Translations under genes and position numbers: made by a program
DNA from: Natrarchaeobius oligotrophus
GTDB lineage: Archaea > Halobacteriota > Halobacteria > Halobacteriales > Natrialbaceae
Assembly: GCF_003841465.1 (NCBI RefSeq)
Contig: NZ_REFZ01000002.1
Coordinates: 62,001 to 126,000, forward strand
Length of the DNA stretch: 64,000 bases
Direction: 5' to 3'
The notes under the pieces: generated by a model
What the model was told of the DNA's origin: nothing
Seen by the model: the letters and a program-made list of their open reading frames with translations, nothing else
Databases searched by the model: none
Shown: positions 17,388 through 25,684 of the stretch, piece by piece
Layout of the letters: each line of letters opens with the position of its first letter
How positions within the stretch are numbered: position 1 is the first letter of the stretch

Positions 17388-17408
17388 ACACACCCTCAGC
17401 ATGTGTAT
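17388..17408 (+). promoter_or_regulatory. Palindromic operator-like motif, copy 1
   Basis: 21 nt reading ACACACCCTCAGCATGTGTA plus T, identical at 19 of 21 positions to the copy at 35439-35459. Half-sites resemble ATACACA/TGTGTAT. It lies about 28 nt upstream of the TATA box of the ThDP enzyme gene, a position suited to activator binding, and about 140 nt upstream of the divergent amidohydrolase promoter. Confidence 0.5.
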
Positions 17409-17435
17409 CCGAAACGACGTGGGACGGCGATCGAC

Positions 17436-17445
17436 GATATACAAA
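17436..17445 (+). promoter_or_regulatory. TATA box for ThDP enzyme
   Basis: GATATACAAA, 32 nt upstream of the ATG at 17477. Confidence 0.55.
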
Positions 17446-17476
17446 ACGTTATGGACGAGAGCTTCGACACACAGAT

Positions 17477-19195
17477 ATGGAGTTTCCAGGCGTACCAGCC
17501 GACGACATCGACGAGACCGACCTCGTGAGCAGCGGCGAAGCGTTACTCGAGTCGCTTGCCGATCACGGCGTCGAGTACCTGTTTTCGAACCTCGGGACGG
17601 ATCACACGCCGTTGATCGAGGCGATCAGTCGGATTCGTGCGCGCGGCGAGGACGAGTCGCTACCGGAGGTCGTCCTCTGTCCGCACGAGTACGTCGCAAT
17701 GAGCGCGGCACACGGCTACGCCGCGGTGACCGGCTCGCCACAGGCGGTGCTGGTTCACGTCGACGTCGGAACGCAGAATCTCGGCGGCGCGATGCACAAC
17801 GCCCACCGGGCGAACGTACCGGTGTTCGTCATCTCCGGGCTCGCTCCCGCGACCGATTCCGGTTACCTCGGCTCGCGAGAACACGTGGTCCACTACCAGC
17901 AGGACGTCTTCGACCAGCCCGGCATCGTCCGCGAGTACTGCCGCTGGGTCGGCGAGTACAAGCCGCCGGCCGATCCCGATTCGGTCGTCGCACGGGCCCT
18001 GGAGCGTGCGACCGCGGAACCGAACGGCCCGGTCTACCTCACCGCGACGCGCGAGGCGCTCGAGGCCAGGTTCGACGACCGGGATTCGTCGACGCGGACG
18101 ATCGAACGGGCCGCCCCCTCGAGACCGACCGACGAGATGCTCGCGGAGTTGCGAGGGCGCATCGAGGCCGCGGAGAATCCGGTCGTCATCACGGGCCAGA
18201 ACTCGGATCCCGACGCGCTGGTCGCGTTCGCGGAGGCGGCGGGCGCGGGGGTCGTCGAACACGCGCCGACGCGGGTTTGCTTCCCGCGCGATCACCCGCT
18301 TCACCTCGGGTTCGTCCCCAACGACGTCTTCGAGACGGCGGACCTGATACTGCTGGCGGCGATCGACATCCCGTGGATTCCCGCTCGCGGTAGCCCGCCA
18401 GCCGACGTTCCCGTCGTCCAGTTCGACACGAACGCGACGAAGGCACAGTACCCGTCGTGGAACTTCAGGATCGACCTCCGGATCGAGGCCGATCCGGCCG
18501 CGACGCTGTCGGCGCTCGCGGCCGAGCTCGAGTCCTCCGCGGACGGACGGGAGGCGTGGGAATCGATGGCCGCCGATCGGCGGCGCGAAGCGGACGAGAC
18601 GCTGGCGGGGCACCGATCCGACGATCTGCTCACGCCCGCGGTCCTCTCGGATGCGCTGAACCACGTCGTCGAGGACGACACGATTCTCGTCGAGGACGCC
18701 GTTACTTCACAGACGGCGATCCTGGAGCACGTCGACGTCACCACTGCGGGCGGTCACTTCTGGAAGGGCGGTGCCGGCCTGGGCTGGGCCGGCGCGGCCG
18801 CCGTGGGCGCTAAACTGGCTCGGCCGGAGTCGCGGGTCCTCTCGCTGGTCGGCGACGGCTCGTATCTCTTCTCGCATCCGTCGGTGACGGCGTGGCTCTC
18901 GCGGTCGATGGGCGCGCCGACCCTCACCGTCATCTACAACAACTCCGGCTGGCGCGCGGTACAGTCGGCGACGCTGAGCCAGTATCCCGACGGATCGGTG
19001 GCCACGGAGGGTCTGCGCGAACGGACGTTCGATCCTGCACCCGACCTCTCCGCCGCCGCGTCGGTCGTCGACGCCTACACGGCGATCGTCGACGACGAGA
19101 ACGCGCTGATCGGGGCGCTCGACGAGGCGGTCGTGGCGATGGACGAAGGCCGACCGGCGATTCTCGACGTTCACGTCGACGACCCGCCGGCGTAA
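17477..19195 (+). CDS. Thiamine-diphosphate-dependent decarboxylase/synthase
   Basis: A 572-residue three-domain ThDP enzyme. Seen: activating Glu71 in CPHEYVAMSAAHGYA, the HVDVGTQN segment near 94-101 (position equivalent to HSAAGTGN of benzoylformate decarboxylase), a central domain, and the ThDP-Mg motif GDGS...NN from about 459 to 488. It could decarboxylate a 2-oxo acid such as benzoylformate, or be an acetolactate-synthase-like or oxalyl-CoA-type relative; the sequence alone does not decide. Start at 17477 chosen from the TATA box and the beginning of recognisable sequence; the longer open frame upstream is noncoding-looking. Stands alone between two operons. Confidence 0.88.
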   Translation: MEFPGVPADDIDETDLVSSGEALLESLADHGVEYLFSNLGTDHTPLIEAISRIRARGEDESLPEVVLCPHEYVAMSAAHGYAAVTGSPQAVLVHVDVGTQNLGGAMHNAHRANVPVFVISGLAPATDSGYLGSREHVVHYQQDVFDQPGIVREYCRWVGEYKPPADPDSVVARALERATAEPNGPVYLTATREALEARFDDRDSSTRTIERAAPSRPTDEMLAELRGRIEAAENPVVITGQNSDPDALVAFAEAAGAGVVEHAPTRVCFPRDHPLHLGFVPNDVFETADLILLAAIDIPWIPARGSPPADVPVVQFDTNATKAQYPSWNFRIDLRIEADPAATLSALAAELESSADGREAWESMAADRRREADETLAGHRSDDLLTPAVLSDALNHVVEDDTILVEDAVTSQTAILEHVDVTTAGGHFWKGGAGLGWAGAAAVGAKLARPESRVLSLVGDGSYLFSHPSVTAWLSRSMGAPTLTVIYNNSGWRAVQSATLSQYPDGSVATEGLRERTFDPAPDLSAAASVVDAYTAIVDDENALIGALDEAVVAMDEGRPAILDVHVDDPPA

Positions 19196-19512
19196 TCGCC
19201 TCGAGCGGTTCGGTCCGAGAGCGACGAGCGGTTTCCACAGTGGAGATGATCGTTCTCTTCGTCGGCGAACCCCGTTCCGAGGCGGTCGCGGCTCTCGAGG
19301 TCGGGTTTCGATCGCACTCTCCAACTGGTACCGTACCCGTAACGAACGCGTCGGGTCAGACGCATCGAACCGAACGCGTCGAAACCCGGCCGCTGACCGC
19401 GGCTGTTCGGCGGATTCCGCTCCGCCGTCTCCGCTCTCGTGATAACAGTTCTATAAGTCCGCTAGCATCTCCAAAGGTTTAAATCCTCATCTGAACAATC
19501 ACGGTTCGAACT
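19196..19512 (+). other. Intergenic region, 317 bp
   Basis: No convincing gene on either strand. It ends in the promoter of the ABC-UbiD operon; sequence becomes AT-richer in the last 70 bp. Nothing else recognised. Confidence 0.6.
19477..19484 (+). promoter_or_regulatory. TATA box for ABC-UbiD operon
   Basis: GTTTAAAT, 29 nt upstream of the ATG at 19513. Confidence 0.65.
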
Positions 19513-20307
19513 ATGCCAAAGTCAATCACAGTCGATAGAGTGTCAAAAACGTACGGGAGCGGCGAAGACGCCGTTCACGTTCTCGACGATATTTCCATTT
19601 CGATTCCCGAGAAACAGTTCGTCTGTATTCTCGGTCCGTCCGGCTGTGGGAAGACGACGCTGATGAAGATGATGGACGGACTCATCGACCTCTCCGCCGG
19701 CGAGATCCGAATCGGCGACAACGTCATCACCGAACCGACGCCCGAAGCGGCCCTCGTGTTCCAGAACTTCGAGCTCTTTCCCTGGCGGACGACCCTCGAG
19801 AACGTCGAACTCGGCCTCGAAATCCTCGGCGTGGACAAATCGACGCGCAGAGAGCGCGCGAGGACCTGGATCGACCGCGTCGGCCTCGACGGCTTCGAGG
19901 AGAGCTACCCGTCCGAACTCTCCGGCGGGATGCAACAGCGCGTCGGCCTCGCACGTGCGCTCTGTGTCGATCCCGAAGTTATCCTGATGGACGAGCCCTT
20001 CGGCGCCCTCGACGCCCAGACGAAAGACAAGATGCAGACGCAACTTCTCCAGCTGTGGGAACAGGAGAAAAAGACCGTCGTCTTCGTCACCCACGACATC
20101 CGCGAGTCGATATTCCTCGCGGACCGCGTCCTCGTGATGGGTACGAAGCCGAGTTCGATCGTCGAGGACATCGAAATTCCCTTCGAGCGTCCGCGCTGGA
20201 AGCGCCGCGTCGAAATCGAAAACGACGAGCGGTTCGCGGAGATCGAACAACTCCTCCGCGAGCGCCTCGGCCTCAAAGCCGAGGAGGAACCAGAGGTCGT
20301 TCAATGA
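19513..20307 (+). CDS. ABC transporter ATP-binding protein (TauB/SsuB/NitD-like)
   Basis: A 264-residue ATPase energising import by the adjacent permeases. Complete motifs: Walker A GPSGCGKTT (41-49), Q-loop LVFQNFELFPWRT, signature LSGGMQQR (136-143), Walker B VILMDE (156-161), D-loop GALD and switch His194 (VTHD). The FELFPWRT segment is typical of the taurine/sulfonate/nitrate subgroup. It is the only such ATPase in the window although there are two permease pairs and three binding proteins. Its TGA overlaps the ATG of the UbiD gene by 4 nt. Confidence 0.95.
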   Translation: MPKSITVDRVSKTYGSGEDAVHVLDDISISIPEKQFVCILGPSGCGKTTLMKMMDGLIDLSAGEIRIGDNVITEPTPEAALVFQNFELFPWRTTLENVELGLEILGVDKSTRRERARTWIDRVGLDGFEESYPSELSGGMQQRVGLARALCVDPEVILMDEPFGALDAQTKDKMQTQLLQLWEQEKKTVVFVTHDIRESIFLADRVLVMGTKPSSIVEDIEIPFERPRWKRRVEIENDERFAEIEQLLRERLGLKAEEEPEVVQ

Positions 20308-21677
20308 AGGATTTACGATCGTACCTCGAGACGCTTCCGGACGATCAACTCGAACGCGTCTCGAAGCCGGTCAATCCCGCGGAGTTCGACGTCACGGCGA
20401 TCCTCCAGAACCTGGAGAACGAGGACCGGTACCCGGCCGTCCTGTTCGAGAACCCGACCGACATCGAGGGCCGAGAGACCGATTTTCAGCTCATCAGTAA
20501 TCTGTTTGCGGACCGACGGCGGATCGCACAGGCGCTCGATTTGCCCACCGACCAGTGGCGAATGGAGACCAGCCTCGAGTACGCCCGTCGCGAGACGAAC
20601 CGGCGGGAGCCCGTCGTCGTCGACAACGACGACGCGCCCGTCATGGACGATTCGGTTCCGGATCTGACCCACCTTCCGGTCGTTCGCCACCACCGGCTGG
20701 ATCCCGCGCCGTACATCAACATGACGCCCTCCATGAAAGATCCCGAGTCGGGCGTCTACAACGTCGCGTTTCTCCGTAACATGGTGAAAGGGGGGGAGAA
20801 GATGGGGATTCACATGTCCCCGCGACACAACTTCCGGATTTTCAAGACCAACGAGGACCGGGGCGAGCCGACGCGGATGGCAATCACGATCGGACACCAC
20901 CCCGGCTACTACCTCGGTGCGCTGACGCTCGCCGGATTCGAGGTCGACGAGTACGACGTGATCGGCGGGATGTTCGGGGAACCGCTCAGGCTGACGCCGT
21001 CGAAAACGTGGGGTGACGAGTTTCTCGTTCCGGCCGACGCCGAAGTCGTCGTCGAGGCAGAGGTCCTCCCCGAGGTCAGAGAGATCGAAGCGCCGTTCGG
21101 CGAGTTCCCCGGCTACTACGGTCCGCAACGTCTCAAACCGGTCGTCGAGGTCAAAAACGTCGTCTGTCGAACGAACCCGATCTTCCAGCACGTCTTCGTC
21201 GGCCACAAAGACGTCGCGACGCTCGGCGGCGTTCCGAAAGAGGGGGGCATCTACAACGACATCCAGGGCCGCGTCCCGAGCGTCGAGCAAGTCCACCTGC
21301 CCAGTTCGGGCTGTGGTCGGTTTCGCTGCTACGTGAGCTTAGAGCAGACCACCGAGGGCGAGGCCAAACACGCCGCGTTACAGGCGCTGGCCAGTTCGGA
21401 TTTCATCAAACACGTCGTCGTCGTCGACGAGGACGTCGACGCCTTCGACGAGGCGGACGTCCTCTGGGCTCAGTCGACTCGAATGCGGGCTGACGAGGAC
21501 GTCGACGTCATCAACGGGGTGAAAGGGAACACGCTCGACCCGAGCGTCCGCGGCGAGGTCGCAACATCAAAAATTATAATAGATGCAACGAAACCCGTTG
21601 ATGAACAGTATCCGCCAGTGTTGGACATCCCAGAGGATGCACTCGACCGGATGACGCTGTCAGAATACATAGAATAA
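20304..21677 (+). CDS. UbiD-family prFMN-dependent decarboxylase
   Basis: A 457-residue reversible (de)carboxylase that by family needs prenylated FMN and Mn/K. Mapping onto fungal Fdc1 with a constant offset of 15 places the catalytic triad at Arg158, Glu262 and Glu267 (E-A-P-F-G-E motif), with Asn153 as a metal ligand; MAITIGHHPGYYLG and GVPKEGGIYNDIQG are further signatures. So the active site is intact. Substrates of relatives include hydroxybenzoates, phthaloyl-type and unsaturated acids. Embedded in an ABC import operon: 4-nt overlap with the ATPase gene and 2 nt before a zinc-ribbon gene. UbiX is not in the window. The long upstream open frame is a shadow of the ATPase. Confidence 0.93.
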   Translation: MKDLRSYLETLPDDQLERVSKPVNPAEFDVTAILQNLENEDRYPAVLFENPTDIEGRETDFQLISNLFADRRRIAQALDLPTDQWRMETSLEYARRETNRREPVVVDNDDAPVMDDSVPDLTHLPVVRHHRLDPAPYINMTPSMKDPESGVYNVAFLRNMVKGGEKMGIHMSPRHNFRIFKTNEDRGEPTRMAITIGHHPGYYLGALTLAGFEVDEYDVIGGMFGEPLRLTPSKTWGDEFLVPADAEVVVEAEVLPEVREIEAPFGEFPGYYGPQRLKPVVEVKNVVCRTNPIFQHVFVGHKDVATLGGVPKEGGIYNDIQGRVPSVEQVHLPSSGCGRFRCYVSLEQTTEGEAKHAALQALASSDFIKHVVVVDEDVDAFDEADVLWAQSTRMRADEDVDVINGVKGNTLDPSVRGEVATSKIIIDATKPVDEQYPPVLDIPEDALDRMTLSEYIE

Positions 21678-21679
21678 TC

Positions 21680-21829
21680 ATGGCACGAATATTCTGGGCC
21701 GAATGTCCCGAATGCAGCGAGCTCTTCCACGCACACCACGGGGAGCTCAGAAACAGTGGTACCGAACTACTCTGTCCCACCTGCGGGGCGGAGTTCCTGG
21801 ATACAGACGCCGCACGAATCGTGGAATGA
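21680..21829 (+). CDS. Zinc-ribbon microprotein, 49 residues
   Basis: A 49-residue protein, MARIFWAECPEC... LLCPTCGAEF..., with two intact knuckles (Cys9/Cys12 and Cys32/Cys35) predicted to bind one zinc. It belongs with the small CPxCG-related zinc-finger proteins of haloarchaea. Spacing is 2 nt after the UbiD stop and 1 nt before the permease start, so it is an integral operon member. Possible roles: assembly or regulation of the UbiD enzyme, or interaction with the transporter ATPase; none can be read from sequence. Too short for a usual ORF cutoff, but codon use, motif and spacing make it convincing. Confidence 0.85.
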   Translation: MARIFWAECPECSELFHAHHGELRNSGTELLCPTCGAEFLDTDAARIVE

Positions 21830-21830
21830 T

Positions 21831-22667
21831 ATGTCAACACAGTCATTAACTACCGTTCGATCGACGTGGGAACGCGCTCGAACGAGCGTGAAAGAACGGA
21901 TCGCCGGCACGTGGTTCGAACGCAACAGAGGGATTCTGATTCGGCTCTTCGCCGTGCTCGTGGGACTCACGATCTGGGATCTGTACGCGCGAGGCCAGCC
22001 GGATTATCTGTTTCCTGGCCTCGAGCTGATCTTCGAATCGCTGGTTACGCAGTACCGCGAGGACGACCTGGTCGGCGCGTTCACGAACAGCATGGCGACG
22101 ATGTTCCTCGGCTACATTCTCGCCGTGCTCGTCGGCGTCCCGCTCGGGCTCGCGATGGGGATCAGCCGGAAGCTGGACGTGATGTTGAATCCGTACGTCA
22201 ACGCGATGTACGTCGCCCCGATTTCAGCGATGGTGCCGATTTTCATCCTCATCGGCGGCCCGACGTTCGAGGTGCGCGTGTTCATCGTCTTCCTCTTTTG
22301 CGTGTTCGAGATCCTCATCGACACGTACGAGGGGGTGAAGACGACGCCCGAGGGGCTCCTCCAGGTCGCCGAATCGTTCGGCGCGAGCAAGTACTACACC
22401 GTCCGTCACGTGATCTTCCCGCACGACCTGCCGTACATTACGGCCGGGCTCCGACTCGGGATGGGCCGTGCGGTCAACGGGATGATCCTGGCGGAGATCC
22501 TGATCGAGTTCGTCAACCTGGGCGGCATCATCCGTTCGTGGGCGGACGTGTTCCGCGTGAGCGGCGTCCTCTCGATCGTCCTGATGTTGATGCTGGTCAG
22601 CATCATCCTCACCAGGGCGATCCAGCTGCTCGAGAGACTGATCATCGACTGGGAGGCTGAGAAATAA
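21831..22667 (+). CDS. ABC transporter permease (TauC/SsuC-like), subunit A
   Basis: A 278-residue inner-membrane permease with about six helices. The EAA loop that contacts the ATPase is seen as YEGVKTTPEGLLQVAESFGAS with the following HVIFPHDLPYITAGLRLGMGRA. The ATG at 21831 lies 1 nt after the zinc-ribbon stop; an upstream in-frame extension overlaps that gene and is rejected. The last base of its stop is the first base of the next permease ATG. Paralogous to the permease at 27.2-28.0 kb (shared YVAPISA segment). Confidence 0.93.
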   Translation: MSTQSLTTVRSTWERARTSVKERIAGTWFERNRGILIRLFAVLVGLTIWDLYARGQPDYLFPGLELIFESLVTQYREDDLVGAFTNSMATMFLGYILAVLVGVPLGLAMGISRKLDVMLNPYVNAMYVAPISAMVPIFILIGGPTFEVRVFIVFLFCVFEILIDTYEGVKTTPEGLLQVAESFGASKYYTVRHVIFPHDLPYITAGLRLGMGRAVNGMILAEILIEFVNLGGIIRSWADVFRVSGVLSIVLMLMLVSIILTRAIQLLERLIIDWEAEK

Positions 22668-23482
22668 TGGCAACCGCAGACGAATCCCCACTCAGACAGC
22701 GATTGACGCTATCGATGGACGACAGAAACCACCAGCTCATCCTGCAGGCAGGCTTCGGCGTCTTCCTGCTGGCGCTGTACTCGGCGTTCGCCTACCTGGG
22801 GTATCCCAGCGAACGGATCCCGTCGATTTTGATGATCGTCGAGGCGCTGCAGGTTCAGATCGCCGAAGAAGGGCTCCTCGGTGCCGTGTGGGACGCGCTG
22901 TACGCGATCTTCATCGGCTTCTTCCTCGCGACGCTCGTGGGGATCCCGATGGGTATCCTGATGGGCGTCAGTCGGACGATCGAGGAACTGCTCGACCCGT
23001 ACGTCAACGCCATCTACGTCGTTCCGTACGCGGCGATCGTTCCGGCGCTGATCGTCTGGTTCGGCACCGGCATCCGCATCCGCGTCGCGATCTGTTTCCT
23101 GTTCGCGTTCTTCCCGATCGTGATCAACTCCTTCGAGGGAGCTCGAACGACGCCGGAAGGACTGCTCGAGGTCGCCGAGTCGTTCAACGCGAGCTGGCTG
23201 TTCACGATGAAAAACGTCGTGCTCCCCTACGAGATCCCGTACATCCTGGCGGGTCTCCGGATGGGGATCGGCCGCGCCGTTCGTGGTCTCGTCCTCGTCG
23301 AGATTATTGTCGCCGTCACCGGCCTCGGCGGGCTGATCCAGAACTGGAGTGCGGCGTTCCGACTCGAGGGCGTCATCAGCGTCGTTCTCGTGTTGATGTT
23401 CCTCGGCGTCACGCTCCCGTGGCTGATGGGGAAGGTCTACGACCGCCTCATCTGGTGGGACGTCGAGCGAGCCGGCTTCTGA
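22667..23482 (+). CDS. ABC transporter permease (TauC/SsuC-like), subunit B
   Basis: A 271-residue permease, the second of an unlike pair. EAA loop: FEGARTTPEGLLEVAESFNAS followed by VVLPYEIPYILAGLRMGIGRA. Overlaps the preceding permease by 1 nt (TAATG). It is more like the permease at 26.5-27.2 kb (shared YVVP.(A/S)(A/L)(I/V)VPALVIWFGTG-type segment) than its own partner, so the two types form A/B pairs in both operons and presumably heterodimers. Last gene of the operon; an inverted repeat follows about 190 nt downstream. Confidence 0.93.
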   Translation: MATADESPLRQRLTLSMDDRNHQLILQAGFGVFLLALYSAFAYLGYPSERIPSILMIVEALQVQIAEEGLLGAVWDALYAIFIGFFLATLVGIPMGILMGVSRTIEELLDPYVNAIYVVPYAAIVPALIVWFGTGIRIRVAICFLFAFFPIVINSFEGARTTPEGLLEVAESFNASWLFTMKNVVLPYEIPYILAGLRMGIGRAVRGLVLVEIIVAVTGLGGLIQNWSAAFRLEGVISVVLVLMFLGVTLPWLMGKVYDRLIWWDVERAGF

Positions 23483-23819
23483 CCGATTCGATCGGTTTCG
23501 TTTTCGAGCGATCCGGCGCGGACAGTTGAGCACTCGCCGTCGCTGCAGTCGCGTCCCGCCCTGGCGATCGGTGTCGGATCGATCGCGATCATTACGCGAC
23601 GGTTCGGTTCACGTCGCCTCGAGAACGGTACGCGCTCGCCGCCGATTCCTCTCAGACGATCTGTTGTAACGATTTACCGGTTCAACCGCAGGACAATCGC
23701 GGTTGAACCGGTAACGACTTCCAACAGTCCGTCTCAGTAACTGTGTTCTACACTGTACGGACGTGCCCGTCCGGCTCACTGTCAATTGGCGCTCGACACG
23801 TCGACCGATAACAGCGGGC
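23483..23819 (+). other. Intergenic region, 337 bp
   Basis: Convergent gap between the ABC-UbiD operon and the FAH-family gene. No gene recognised. It contains the long inverted repeat at 23661-23727. Confidence 0.6.
23661..23727 (+). repeat. Long inverted repeat (hairpin) with 16-bp perfect arms
   Basis: Arms TTACCGGTTCAACCGC (23674-23689) and its exact complement (23699-23714) surround a 9-nt loop. A further 6-bp pair CTGTTG (23661-23666)/CAACAG (23722-23727) flanks them, giving a 29-position arm with 7-nt mismatched bulges. It lies between two convergent genes, where it could act as a transcript end or processing structure, or be the remnant of a small mobile element. Confidence 0.7.
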
Positions 23820-24554
23820 CTATCGGACGTCGTTTCGGAGCGTTCCGACGCCCTCGACCGTCACTTCGACGGTGTCTCCAGGCGAGAGCTGACCGACGCC
23901 GCTCGGCGTGCCGGTCGCGATGACGTCACCCGGCTCGAGCGTCATGTACTTGGAGATGTCCGAAACTAACTCTGCGATAGAAAAGACGGTGTTCGACGTT
24001 CGGCTGTCCTGTCGCTTTTCTCCGTTCAGGTGCGTTTCGAAGCCGACGTCAGCCTCGACGTCGGTCTGAAGGGACGGTCCGATCGGACAGAACGTATCCT
24101 GGCCCTTGTGTCGCACCCACTGCTCTTCTTTGCGTCCCCAATCCCGGTGGGAGACGTCGTTGAGGGCGGTGTAACCGGCGAGAACGTCGAGGGCATCGTC
24201 GGTCGGAACGTTTCGGCACCGTTCGCCAACTACTACGCCGACCTCTCCCTCGTAGTGGACGACCTCCGCACCGTCCGGGTACTCGATCGCGTCACCGTGA
24301 CCGATTACGCTACTCGGCGGCTTGTAGAAGAAAAACGGACGCTCGGGCAACTCTCCGGAACCGACCCCCTTCTCTTTCATCTCCTCGATGTGATCGTGGT
24401 AGTTCTTTCCGGCGGCGATGATCTTCGAGGGTTCGCACGGAGGAAGAATCGTCACCTCGTCCGTAGCGTACGTCTCGGAATCGGTGATTATTTCGTCGTT
24501 CTCGAAGCGACCGTCTCGTCCCTCTCCGTCTGTTTCGAAGCGTACACGACGCAT
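23820..24554 (-). CDS. Fumarylacetoacetate hydrolase (FAH) family protein
   Basis: A 244-residue FAH-domain protein. Seen: CEPSKIIAAGKNYHDHIEEM entry motif, the metal-binding acid triad in VHYEGEVGVVVG (Glu pair) and ALNDVSHRDWG (Asp), and the closing ATGTPSGVG signature. Relatives are 2-hydroxyhepta-2,4-dienedioate isomerases, 2-oxohepta-3-enedioate hydratases/decarboxylases, fumarylpyruvate hydrolases or oxaloacetate tautomerases. With an extradiol dioxygenase nearby a lower meta-pathway step is plausible. The ATG at 24552-24554 is 24 nt below a TATA box; the longer frame begins with TTG. Confidence 0.9.
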   Translation of the reverse strand: MRRVRFETDGEGRDGRFENDEIITDSETYATDEVTILPPCEPSKIIAAGKNYHDHIEEMKEKGVGSGELPERPFFFYKPPSSVIGHGDAIEYPDGAEVVHYEGEVGVVVGERCRNVPTDDALDVLAGYTALNDVSHRDWGRKEEQWVRHKGQDTFCPIGPSLQTDVEADVGFETHLNGEKRQDSRTSNTVFSIAELVSDISKYMTLEPGDVIATGTPSGVGQLSPGDTVEVTVEGVGTLRNDVR

Positions 24555-24577
24555 GACCAATGCATCACGCGGACGAC

Positions 24578-24585
24578 TCTTATCT
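24578..24585 (-). promoter_or_regulatory. TATA-like box for FAH gene
   Basis: Minus-strand AGATAAGA, 24 nt upstream of the ATG at 24554. Confidence 0.5.
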
Positions 24586-24638
24586 GTTTCGTCGGCCGCC
24601 TCTCAGTTCTCGTTCACCACGTCGAAAACAGCTCCCCC

Positions 24639-25601
24639 CTATCTAACCCGGACTAATACTTTCCCGAAGTCGTTCTCTTCGATCGTAAACCGCTGGGCCT
24701 CGGCCGCCTCCTCGAGTTCGAACTCCCGGTTGATGACGACCTCGATCAGTCCGCGATCGAGGAGTATCGCCAGCCGCTCGAGTGCCCCGCTGACGTCCGG
24801 CAGGCTCGCGGCACCGACCTGGTACAGGCCCAGATCCTTTCGCCGCGCCGTCGGCGCGTTCGTGAACGTGACCTCGCGCCCCTCGATCGCGACGATCGTC
24901 GCGTTCGGCGCCGCGACGTCGATGTCGAGTTCGAGATACTCCCCCAGCAGGGGATCGAGGATCACGTCGGGTGCACCCGCCTCCTCGATTGCCGCCTGGA
25001 GATCGTTCCGCTCGTAACTGATCGCGTGATCCACGTCGAGTTCCTCGAGTTGCTCGAGGCCGCGATCCGTTCCGGCCGTCGCGATGACCTTCGCCCCGCT
25101 CTGGCGCGCTAGCTGGACTGCGACGTGTCCGACGCCGCCGCTGCCTCCGTGGACGAGACACGTGTCGCCGATCGTTACGTCGCCGTATGCGACGATTCCA
25201 CACCACGCCGTGAGCCCGGCGTGGCCGAGCGCCGCCGCGTCGGCGAAACTCACGCCGTCGGGAATCGGTGCGATCGACTCGAGCGGCGCGATCGCGTACT
25301 CCGAGAACGACCCCTGGTAGCCGCTTCGTTTGTTGAGGCCGTCGCCGATTATTCGATCACCGGCGGAGAACTCGTCTACTCCGTCCCCGACCTCGACGAC
25401 GACCCCGGAGAAGTCCGACCCGGTCGTCATCGGCAGCTCCGGCGGCGAGTAGAACCCGTTCCGAAACTTCGTGTCGATCGGATTGACGCTCGCCGCGTGA
25501 ACTTCGACGAGCACTTCCCCGTTCTGGGGGCTCGGTTGCGGAACGTCGTCGACGCGCAACACGCTCGGTTCGCCCTGCTCGTGGTATCGAACGGCTTTCA
25601 T
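24639..25601 (-). CDS. Zinc-independent quinone oxidoreductase/MDR-family protein
   Basis: A 320-residue medium-chain reductase. N-terminal MKAVRYHEQGEPSVL is the classic quinone-oxidoreductase start; the cofactor motif GGSGGVGHVAVQLARQ sits near 150, and the catalytic-zinc and structural Cys clusters of alcohol dehydrogenases are absent. NADPH-dependent reduction of a quinone or enone is likely. It could detoxify quinones formed from catechols in this island. Upstream of the FAH gene on the same strand but separated by 84 nt, with an independent promoter for FAH. Confidence 0.9.
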   Translation of the reverse strand: MKAVRYHEQGEPSVLRVDDVPQPSPQNGEVLVEVHAASVNPIDTKFRNGFYSPPELPMTTGSDFSGVVVEVGDGVDEFSAGDRIIGDGLNKRSGYQGSFSEYAIAPLESIAPIPDGVSFADAAALGHAGLTAWCGIVAYGDVTIGDTCLVHGGSGGVGHVAVQLARQSGAKVIATAGTDRGLEQLEELDVDHAISYERNDLQAAIEEAGAPDVILDPLLGEYLELDIDVAAPNATIVAIEGREVTFTNAPTARRKDLGLYQVGAASLPDVSGALERLAILLDRGLIEVVINREFELEEAAEAQRFTIEENDFGKVLVRVR

Positions 25602-25684
25602 CGTCGGAATATCACGCTAGTTCACAATACGTGTTTTGGTGAAGTCACCGGCGTTGCCGGCATTGATGGTTCGTCTTCTCGTTC

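Noticed and set aside
23741-23757. CTGTG/ACACTG-type short inverted repeat
   Set aside because: Too short and imperfect; does not match the three-copy operator motif.
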